In this document: positions 1 through 5,539 of the stretch, piece after piece
Numbering within the stretch: position 1 is the first letter of the stretch
Layout: the number at the start of each line of letters is the position of its first letter
NCBI GenBank assembly: GCA_030043175.1
Contig: JASHYD010001032.1
Coordinates: 1 to 7,161, forward strand
DNA: 7,161 nucleotides
Direction: 5' to 3'
Origin: Xanthobacteraceae bacterium
GTDB lineage: Bacteria; Pseudomonadota; Alphaproteobacteria; Rhizobiales; Xanthobacteraceae
The notes under the pieces: generated by a model
Told to the model about the DNA's origin: nothing
Seen by the model: only the letters and a program-made list of their open reading frames with translations
Databases searched by the model: none
Translations under genes and position numbers: made by a program

Positions 1-988
1 TGCCGATCGCGCTCTCATCAAGATAAAGGGGGTTTGAAGGATCAAGCCTTTGAGTTCGGTCCGGCAGGACTCGGATCAGCAGAGCAGCAAGCTGATCGAG
101 GACGAAAACGAAGACGAGCGCCAATCCAACATTGAATGCCGAGTGAAAATTGGCTGCCAGGCGGGCCGGATCGGGATCGATCTTGACCAGGAAATCGGCG
201 ATCGGTTGAAGGAATGGAAGGACCACCGCTACGCCGACTATCCGATTGATCATGTTGCCGACGGGAAGCCGGCGACTCGCCGGATTGGTTGCGGTTCCGC
301 TCTCAAGAATGGGATTGACGGCGGCGCCGAGATTGGCGCCGAGGACGAGCGCAAGAGCCGCAACCGGCGTGATGAAGTTCGAATAAGCGAGCGACATGGT
401 GAAGAGCACCACTGCGGCGCTCGAATGCGCGGCCCAGGTCAGAAGCGCTGCCAGCGCGACGCACAAAACAGGCTCTCCCGTGACCGCAGCGAGCAACGCC
501 CGAACGCTCGGGGCGGTCTCGGCGGGCGTCAGCGAATCAAGCAAGATGTGCAGCGCCAGCAGCATCAACCCCAGGCCGATCGCCACGCGGCCGACGTCGC
601 GTATCCAGGTGCGCCGTCCCCGGTTGAACGCGACGAGCCCAATCACAAACAGGGCGGGTGCGATCGCAGAGAGGTTGAAGGACAGGACTTGCACGATCAG
701 CGTCGTGCCGATATTGGCGCCAAGCATGACCGCAAGCGCCGGGACCAGATCAACATGGCCCGCCGCCGCGAACGACGTAGTCATTAGTCCCGTGGCGGTG
801 CTGCTCTGGAGCACGGCGGTCAGGCCGAGGCCAGCGAGGAGGGCCATGAAACGGTTCCGCAGCGCGCTACCGAGCACGCGCCGCAGGTCGCTGCCGAACG
901 CGCGCACGATCCCGCTGCGGACCATGTGAAGGCCCCAGAGCAGGAGAGCAACGCCTCCCATTAAATCGAGCATCACCATGCTTGCCAT
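1..988 (-). CDS. Na+/phosphate cotransporter family protein, 3' end beyond the window
   Basis: This is a membrane transporter of the Na/Pi-cotransporter (PF02690-type) family, which imports phosphate with sodium across the inner membrane. I read 329 codons before the left edge cuts the gene, so no stop is seen. Two family repeats are visible. Repeat one has QSSTA at residues 61-65 and GANIGTT at 90-96. Repeat two has AHSSAAV at 187-193 and GANLGAAVNP at 217-226, followed by the FHSAFN segment near 281-286. Hydrophobic segments alternate through to about residue 305. Bacterial members usually continue into a cytoplasmic PhoU-like domain, which would lie outside the window. The in-frame TAG at 1003-1001 limits the start. 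ATG at 988 is chosen, but ATG at 979 or 973 and GTG at 997 are also possible, and none has a strong Shine-Dalgarno. The second repeat has His where the first has Gln (HSS versus QSS). The family is clear; the substrate is inferred. Confidence 0.9.
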   Translation of the reverse strand, partial: MASMVMLDLMGGVALLLWGLHMVRSGIVRAFGSDLRRVLGSALRNRFMALLAGLGLTAVLQSSTATGLMTTSFAAAGHVDLVPALAVMLGANIGTTLIVQVLSFNLSAIAPALFVIGLVAFNRGRRTWIRDVGRVAIGLGLMLLALHILLDSLTPAETAPSVRALLAAVTGEPVLCVALAALLTWAAHSSAAVVLFTMSLAYSNFITPVAALALVLGANLGAAVNPILESGTATNPASRRLPVGNMINRIVGVAVVLPFLQPIADFLVKIDPDPARLAANFHSAFNVGLALVFVFVLDQLAALLIRVLPDRTQRLDPSNPLYLDESAIG

Positions 989-1023
989 CTGCGGCACCAG
1001 CTATGCGGACGTTGAAAGTTCAC

Positions 1024-1051
1024 ATCTAGTCGCCGGCAGGGGCAATGCAAG
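1024..1051 (-). promoter_or_regulatory. Weak candidate promoter for the Na/Pi cotransporter gene
   Basis: On the minus strand CTTGCA (1051-1046) is followed after 16 bases by CTAGAT (1029-1024). This resembles the alphaproteobacterial housekeeping pattern CTTGAC-N17-CTATAT, with two mismatches at -35 and one at -10. Transcription would begin roughly 25-30 bases before the ATG at 988. The match is modest and could be chance. It rests on position and pattern only. Confidence 0.2.
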
Positions 1052-1130
1052 ATCGCCGGGTTGAGCCTGAGGCGGCCGACCACTCAAGCGAAGGCTGTCG
1101 CCGGCGTGCGTCATCTATTGTCTGGTTTCT

Positions 1131-1155
1131 CCAGCTCGTACCGGCATCGAGCTGG
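1131..1155. repeat. Inverted repeat, 8-bp perfect arms
   Basis: CCAGCTCG (1131-1138) and CGAGCTGG (1148-1155) are perfect reverse complements separated by a 9-base loop, TACCGGCAT. Neither side is followed by a T run, so a classical terminator is unlikely. It lies about 145 bp upstream of the cotransporter start and about 245 bp after the kinase stop. It could be a regulator-binding dyad or an RNA hairpin in a long leader or trailer. Confidence 0.5.
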
Positions 1156-1400
1156 TGCCCCGCGGAACCAATGCGAAAGCAGGACTTCTGGCCTGCAGTG
1201 CTCACTGGTATCCTTTCGGTTGAAGCAAGGATCGCTAACAGGCGCGGTGCCAGAGGGCAGGCGACCGCAGGTCCGTGGGACCCGATCAATGACAACCTCG
1301 GCCCTGAATCGGCGATTTAACAACCGCACGAAACCTCTAAGTAATGGCCCTGCTCTTTGCAGTGGGTAGCTCTTTAATTAACCAACGGTCCCATATTCGA

Positions 1401-4031
1401 TTAACTGTCCCCGTTGGGTCCCGGCGCGTTCGCTGCCGGGCAGGTCAAGCGCCAGATTACTCCTGATGGCGGATAGAGAAGCTCGACTTTGCCAGTCAGG
1501 CTGCGCTCCGTCATCGTTTGCATAACTAGGGTACCGAACCCTCGCCGCTTCGGCGCAGATACGGGTGGTCCATCGCGTTCGACCCAACACATAATGAAGG
1601 TGTCGCCGTCAGTCGCCCAGCAGATATCAACACGACCCGTATCCGTCGATAGCGCGCCGTATTTCCCGGCATTGGTAGCGAGTTCGTGGAGGGCGAGCCC
1701 GACGGCCTGCGCGAAGGCCGCCTTCAGGTTCAGCTTGGGGCCGTGGACAGCAATTCGAGAACCGATGAGATCGGCGAAATGCGCGAGCTGGGCACGTACG
1801 AGGTCCGCGATATCGACCCCCTTCCATTCGTTGCGGACGAGGAGGTCCTGATTGGCTGAAAGGGCCTGGATACGCTCCGAGAAGCGGTCGACGAAACCTT
1901 CAGCGTCTCTGGCGGCGGTCTGGTGTGCAATCGCGTCTACGACGCTGAGCATGTTCTTGGCGCGATGATTGACCTCGCGCATGAGGAGATGCTCGTTTTC
2001 CTCTCGCTCTTTGCGTTCGGTGATGTCCTGAACGGTGCCACCCAAGCTCACAGCCCGTCGCTCAGCCCCGGCACCTTCAAAATACGCAAGCGCATTAGCC
2101 TCTACCCAGCGGACCGTGCCGTCTCGCCGCCGAACCCGGTACTCATGATGGAGGTACGGCTTCGGATTGACAGGATCGAGCGCCGCCTGGCGGTTCGCCC
2201 AAAACCGTTCCACGTCGTCGGGATGCACAAGCGTCATGAGGTCCTCGGTCGATATTTCATCAGCGGTCACGTCGAAAATTTCTTTGAAGCGCGCATCCCC
2301 AGAGCCCACGTGGCGGAGCGGGTCGTACTGCCACCACCCAAGCCGGGTTGCGTCGAAAGCGAGTTGCAGGCGATCTTTGCTCATCTGGAGGTCCTGCTCC
2401 GCCGCGTGTCTCCGTACGGCGGCCCCACGAAGCTCGTCCATCAGTGTATTGACCTCGGCGACCGGGGTTTCGTCCGACGACATCGGACCGCCCGCGCCTA
2501 AAGCGATTGCCGCGCGACCTGTGTGACTGACCGAATGCGCGATAACCCGGCCTAGCCATAAAGCTGAGCCAAGCACCAGCGAAAATCCCAGCAACGCCGT
2601 CAAGCCGATGGTCCGCCACGTCGCCCGAACCGGAGCGTCGAGCAGAGCCTTGGGCGCCCACACGGCGGTTTCCCAGCCGGTCAATGCCGACGATGTATAT
2701 GCCTGCTGCGATGATCGTCCTTCGGGGTCGGTAAACTCGAAGATGCCCGCGGATTCTGCACGGCGTCCCTGCTCCCGTGCCAGCTCCTGCCGCACCAGCG
2801 CATCCTCCTGCTGGGACGATGCGATGATGTTGTGCGCGGCGTCGGAAATCATCGTCTGCCAACCTCGCGGTAGTGCATACGAGGCGATCAGACCTGCAAG
2901 GGCACTTTGATCGGTTAACCTGACGAGGGCGTAGCGGCTCTCGCCGTCGATCTTCGCGGACACGATGATGGCGAACGTAAGCTGCCGACCCTCGGGCTCC
3001 ATGAACAGGCCGGTGACCTGCGGCTTGCCGGTTGCGAGGGCCCTCTCCGCAAGCTCCGGGACGACCGTCTTCGCGGGTGGCGCTGAGGTATCGACAAGCT
3101 GCCGCAGGTTGCGATCGATAAGCACGATATTGCCGCTCTGACGCAAAGCCGCAATGGCCTCGGCCTGCCGACGGAACGCGGCGAAGTCGCCTCGGCGCAG
3201 CGAAGGTGCGGCAGCCAACGCCTGAAGCCTCTCGACCTCAACGCTGATCTCATGGTCGACTTCCGCCGACAACGCGCGTGCTTCGTTCATCAGGTCCTTG
3301 CGGACCTGATCGAGCTGCGCATCGGTGATCCGAAATCCCGTGTACGCGGCGAGCAGCAGGAGCGGTGTAATGATCACACATGCGAGCATGACCAGCAGCT
3401 GCCACAGGGGTCGGGGCCTCTGGAGCGCTGCCATCGTTCCGATCCGCAAGATAATGCCGGCGGCAACGCAGAGATGGCCAACGAGGGACGGCAGCGGTGG
3501 TGTCTGGACCGCGCCGAAGAACACAGGGATGCCGGCTAAGTAGGCGAGCAGGCCGAACGCCGCCATGATGCCACCTAGCCCAGAGAGCAGGATTGCGGCG
3601 AAGTGATACTTTTCGACGCGGGTGAGCGCGAGTGCGGCCCCTATGGGAGCCAAAGAGAAGGGCATCCCGACCATCATCCGGGACGAGGCCGGGCCAGGTT
3701 CCAGCACAGCACCCTGCGGCACCAGCCAGACATTGATGCCGAAATCGACGCCGAGCAGAGTGAGCGCAGCGACGGCGGTTGTGGCACAACCGACCGCGAC
3801 CGCGAAGCGCGACTCCTTGCTGCGGTGCATGAGGGCGAGGCCGAGGGCCGTGAGACACAAGGCTGTCATGGGTTTCGTGCGAGCGAAGCCCGAGACCCAG
3901 CTCGACAGCAACGGCAGCCCCGCCCACCAGCCGATCAACGCCGCGACGGCAATTGCCAGCGCTGCGAAGCCAGCAGCTTCGCTCGCGCGTTGTCTCTTGA
4001 GATTGCCGGCCTGATCAACAAATACTGTCAC
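1401..4031 (-). CDS. Membrane-bound HWE-family sensor histidine kinase (multi-TM, Cache-like, PAS)
   Basis: An 876-residue inner-membrane sensor kinase that would autophosphorylate on His and pass phosphate to a response regulator. Order: about seven hydrophobic segments (residues 20-232) including an FGINVW motif near 97-102; an extracytoplasmic Cache-like region (about 234-465, with LIDRNLRQLVDT at 304-315); a TM segment (473-495); a HAMP-like linker (496-545); a PAS/PAC domain (about 550-675, with HPDD at 603-606 and QDITERK at 668-674); and the kinase core. The H-box REVNHRAKN carries His689. The N-box HELATNAGKYG has His782 and Asn787. The WVE motif (Trp816, Glu818) completes the HWE signature, and GFGT at 831-834 is the glycine-rich box. 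The start is GTG, fixed by an in-frame TGA 18 bases upstream and a GGAG five bases before it. No receiver domain is attached and no regulator gene is adjacent. The family is clear; the signal is unknown. Confidence 0.95.
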   Translation of the reverse strand: MTVFVDQAGNLKRQRASEAAGFAALAIAVAALIGWWAGLPLLSSWVSGFARTKPMTALCLTALGLALMHRSKESRFAVAVGCATTAVAALTLLGVDFGINVWLVPQGAVLEPGPASSRMMVGMPFSLAPIGAALALTRVEKYHFAAILLSGLGGIMAAFGLLAYLAGIPVFFGAVQTPPLPSLVGHLCVAAGIILRIGTMAALQRPRPLWQLLVMLACVIITPLLLLAAYTGFRITDAQLDQVRKDLMNEARALSAEVDHEISVEVERLQALAAAPSLRRGDFAAFRRQAEAIAALRQSGNIVLIDRNLRQLVDTSAPPAKTVVPELAERALATGKPQVTGLFMEPEGRQLTFAIIVSAKIDGESRYALVRLTDQSALAGLIASYALPRGWQTMISDAAHNIIASSQQEDALVRQELAREQGRRAESAGIFEFTDPEGRSSQQAYTSSALTGWETAVWAPKALLDAPVRATWRTIGLTALLGFSLVLGSALWLGRVIAHSVSHTGRAAIALGAGGPMSSDETPVAEVNTLMDELRGAAVRRHAAEQDLQMSKDRLQLAFDATRLGWWQYDPLRHVGSGDARFKEIFDVTADEISTEDLMTLVHPDDVERFWANRQAALDPVNPKPYLHHEYRVRRRDGTVRWVEANALAYFEGAGAERRAVSLGGTVQDITERKEREENEHLLMREVNHRAKNMLSVVDAIAHQTAARDAEGFVDRFSERIQALSANQDLLVRNEWKGVDIADLVRAQLAHFADLIGSRIAVHGPKLNLKAAFAQAVGLALHELATNAGKYGALSTDTGRVDICWATDGDTFIMCWVERDGPPVSAPKRRGFGTLVMQTMTERSLTGKVELLYPPSGVIWRLTCPAANAPGPNGDS

Positions 4032-4036
4032 GTAGG

Positions 4037-4040
4037 CTCC
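4037..4040 (-). promoter_or_regulatory. Shine-Dalgarno GGAG deciding the GTG start of the larger kinase
   Basis: On the minus strand GGAG is followed by CCTAC and then GTG at 4031. The in-frame TGA 18 bases upstream of that GTG leaves no earlier start, and the next methionine is well inside the membrane module. The GTG start is therefore well supported even without an ATG. Confidence 0.7.
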
Positions 4041-4681
4041 GGACGGTCAAAACCGTGGGCCGGCAGGCGTTCCCGGACGAATGGTCGAACCTGTCCGGCG
4101 ATGTTTTGAAGATAAGTAGCTGCCCACATGGGGCTACGTCCGGCAATAATTTAATCGAAGCTGGAACAGGAGGGGTGGCTGGGAGTTATGTCCCGCTTGG
4201 AAAGCACGAAGCGCCAATCGGGCTGATGGGCCCCCATAACGGATCGCACCAAGTCGCGGCCAGGAACAAGGTCGTTGGGTTGGCGGCAGATCTTCAGTAG
4301 TGCCGACGAATGATAATTGAAGTTGCTCTTATCCTCGCTTGGCGCAATGTCGCTGGGAAGTCACTCTGGGAATTCGCCGACGGCCTGAGTGCCCGGTTCC
4401 GCGGCATGTGGGACTAATGCGATGGTCTCATGCAACCAGTGTCGGCGGGCGAGACGCACGTCAAAATCAACCAGATTGCCCTTTTCCGCCGTAAAACTCG
4501 CGTCGCTCGTTCTGACGAGCAGCGCCCGAACCTACTCAATGCAGACGATGTTAGGCGACCGGAACCATCGGTATTCGCTCGCCCGTGTCGCGGACGTATA
4601 TCGGTTCCGGCCTTCTTGCGCAAAGGTGCGGAGCCGCATCATACGACTACCACCAGCAGGTACGCATATATTGAGGAAAGT

Positions 4682-4750
4682 ATGTATGGAAGCTCCGCGC
4701 GCCACGCCTGTACGATTTGCGCCCCAACCATGTATGACTTGTGCACATAG
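4682..4750 (+). CDS. Possible 22-residue ORF with a purine-rich Shine-Dalgarno
   Basis: ATG at 4682 follows GAGGAAAG almost directly and opens 22 codons ending in TAG. The peptide has Cys-Thr-Ile-Cys (residues 10-13) and a second Met-Tyr pair near its end. A competing ATG at 4686, in another frame, opens 31 codons with a Cys-Met-Thr-Cys motif and sits at a more usual distance from GAGG. Neither resembles a known family, and the same frame is open for a long way upstream. This is a start-site observation, not a confident gene. Confidence 0.12.
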   Translation: MYGSSARHACTICAPTMYDLCT

Positions 4751-5199
4751 GGTCAGGTCGGGGCTTAGGCAGGTCGCGTAGGATGTGGACAGGTGGGATA
4801 TCCCGGAGGCGCCGGTGAACCGCGCAGCGATGGAGGGGAGATCATCAGGAAATGTCCGCCTTGGGCGCTTGCGAAATGTCGGGCTCTCAACCAGCTCCCT
4901 TCAATGTGCGCCGTTGGTATGTCAGCAAAATTGCGCCCAGGTACAACGGCGACAAGCTGGAAACGAAGACCGAATTGACTGCCACGGTGGTGGGCCGTCG
5001 CACGTCATCACGATGCGTCAGGGGTTGCTCATGAAGCCTGAGACACTGGCGCAGCTCCAGGAGAATCGAATCGAGGTCTTGATGACGGCGATCCGATGCC
5101 AGCATCGAGCGGCCAATTGGCCTCTGCAAAGCCATACCCGGTATCTGAGGCTGTGCACAATCACAGGTGACGAGGGTGCCGAGCATTGCTTGTATGCTT

Positions 5200-5214
5200 G
5201 TTCTGTTGAGGTTC
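5200..5214 (+). promoter_or_regulatory. LexA-type SOS box candidate (GTTC-N7-GTTC)
   Basis: The sequence GTTCTGTTGAGGTTC matches exactly the direct-repeat GTTC-N7-GTTC operator known for LexA in alphaproteobacteria. It ends 20 bases before the ATG of a 22-residue hydrophobic ORF and lies about 325 bp upstream of the second kinase. I could not find a convincing -35/-10 pair overlapping it. One such match by chance in a window this size is quite possible (roughly 0.2 expected by base composition), so position is the main support. Confidence 0.35.
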
Positions 5215-5234
5215 TCTCAGTCCGGGGGGGACTT

Positions 5235-5303
5235 ATGCGTGTTCTGTATGTGTGCACCTCGATGCTGGTGTTCGCCTTCTCGCCGTTGCTGTGCTCGGCA
5301 TGA
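5235..5303 (+). CDS. Possible small hydrophobic peptide, 22 residues
   Basis: ATG at 5235 opens 22 codons ending in TGA. After the start MRVLYVC the peptide is almost wholly hydrophobic (residues 9-20 include MLVFAFSPLL) and has one charged residue, Arg2, so a single membrane span or a truncated signal-type sequence fits. A run of seven G (5224-5230) lies four bases before the ATG and may act as Shine-Dalgarno. The LexA-type motif is immediately upstream. Small SOS-induced membrane peptides such as TisB are known in enterobacteria, but no sequence similarity is claimed. The same frame is open upstream to 4785, and a GTG-started frame (5252-5467) overlaps it, so it may be spurious or the 5' end of a decayed gene. 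Confidence 0.25.
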   Translation: MRVLYVCTSMLVFAFSPLLCSA

Positions 5304-5387
5304 CGACGTCGCAGTGCCGTCCCTCGATGTTCGTGTCTGACAGTCCGTACTCAGCAAAGACAAGAACACAGGTGGATCACCAATTGC

Positions 5388-5401
5388 GTGAACATGTTCA
5401 C
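5388..5401. promoter_or_regulatory. 14-bp perfect palindrome, operator candidate
   Basis: GTGAACATGTTCAC is its own reverse complement with no spacer. It lies about 140 bp upstream of the MASE1 kinase start and about 70 bp upstream of that gene's candidate promoter. A looser dyad, GGTG-GAT-CACC, sits just before it at 5371-5381. The perfect symmetry fits binding by a dimeric regulator, but I cannot name the regulator. Confidence 0.4.
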
Positions 5402-5459
5402 CTACACGAGATAACGAGCGGCCAAGGGCCACAAACGCTGCGGTCTTGTCCGGGCAAGC

Positions 5460-5477
5460 GGCCGTAGATTTACGGCC
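5460..5477. repeat. Inverted repeat, 7-bp arms and 4-base loop
   Basis: GGCCGTA (5460-5466), loop GATT, TACGGCC (5471-5477) form a perfect stem. As RNA it would be a stable short hairpin. It is not followed by a U run, so it is a poor terminator, although it could end transcription from the left. It overlaps the -35 of the candidate promoter of the downstream kinase, so an operator role is equally possible. Confidence 0.45.
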
Positions 5478-5498
5478 TGTAATCAATCATACTATGAT
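5469..5498 (+). promoter_or_regulatory. Candidate promoter of the MASE1 kinase gene
   Basis: TTTACG (5469-5474, four of six matches to TTGACA) is separated by 18 bases from TATGAT (5493-5498, five of six matches to TATAAT). Transcription would begin near 5505, giving a leader of about 35 bases. The -35 falls inside the right arm of the 5460-5477 hairpin and the -10 is the right arm of the 5486-5498 palindrome, so proteins bound at either dyad would block it. Confidence 0.35.
5486..5498. promoter_or_regulatory. Palindrome ATCATA-C-TATGAT overlapping the -10
   Basis: Two perfect 6-bp arms flank a single C. The right arm is itself the best -10 hexamer upstream of the second kinase. The overlap of symmetry and promoter element fits an operator, although AT-rich dyads also arise by chance. 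Confidence 0.3.
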
Positions 5499-5528
5499 GG
5501 ACATCGTTCGCTGGATTTAGCTACGCGT

Positions 5529-5535
5529 GGGGGGG
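5529..5535 (+). promoter_or_regulatory. Seven-G tract acting as ribosome binding site
   Basis: Seven consecutive G followed by CTAT and ATG at 5540 take the place of a normal AGGAGG. The in-frame TGA at 5495-5497 rules out earlier ATG or GTG starts, so ribosomes must begin at 5540 or well inside the first membrane segments. The same G7-N4-ATGCG pattern occurs at 5224-5239. Confidence 0.5.
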
Positions 5536-5539
5536 CTAT

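Larger units (their letters stand above)
989..1400. other. Intergenic gap between kinase and cotransporter genes
   Basis: No convincing gene lies in these 412 bp. Short open frames occur on both strands, but they overlap each other, have no Shine-Dalgarno and resemble nothing I know. The stretch holds an 8-bp-arm inverted repeat at 1131-1155, a minor hairpin GGTCC-GTG-GGACC at 1270-1282, and an AT-rich spot TTAATTAA at 1374-1381 shortly after the kinase stop. I see no GC hairpin followed by a U run in either direction, so no intrinsic terminator for the kinase can be called. Confidence 0.6.
4032..5539. other. Long gene-poor region between two divergent kinase genes
   Basis: About 1.5 kb separates the two kinase starts, which is long for a bacterial divergent spacing. 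Many overlapping open frames exist here but none resembles a known family, and codon use is not strongly biased. On the minus strand one frame runs from ATG at 4639 to TAA at 4151, broken only by TAG (4534-4532) and TGA (4363-4361). It might be a decayed gene, but overlapping plus-strand frames are just as open. A hairpin GCTCGT-TCTG-ACGAGC sits at 4505-4520. The right third holds the LexA-type motif, the small ORF and the palindromes listed separately. No tRNA, CRISPR array or insertion-sequence ends were seen. Confidence 0.55.

Noticed and set aside
50..787. Plus-strand open frame of 245 codons at the left edge
   Set aside because: It is an Arg/Asp/Gln-rich, low-hydrophobicity translation lying antisense to the clear Na/Pi cotransporter reading frame, which is a typical shadow in GC-rich DNA.
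1045..1369. Short open frames on both strands of the 989-1400 gap
   Set aside because: They overlap each other on opposite strands, have no Shine-Dalgarno and resemble no family.
3250..3927. Minus-strand open frame of 225 codons inside the larger kinase
   Set aside because: It is in another frame of the same strand as the kinase membrane module, is rich in Arg/His/Pro and matches nothing. The kinase frame explains the sequence.
4561..4592. GGAAC as a possible EcfG (general stress sigma factor) -35
   Set aside because: No CGTT follows at the usual 16-19 base distance, so there is no basis to link the gap to the general stress regulon.
4500..4640. Resemblance of the minus-strand frame to an IS110-type transposase fragment
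   Set aside because: Only a few loosely similar residues (ALLVRT and nearby) could be aligned by eye. No catalytic motif or element ends are visible.
4785..5303. 172-codon plus-strand frame in the long gap
   Set aside because: It starts with no ribosome site, has irregular codon use and no recognisable domain. Only its last 22 codons have a plausible start signal.
5252..5467. GTG-started 71-codon frame with a hydrophobic N-terminus
   Set aside because: It starts inside the 22-codon ORF with no own Shine-Dalgarno, and the C-terminal half looks random. It might be the real product only if a frameshift joins the two.
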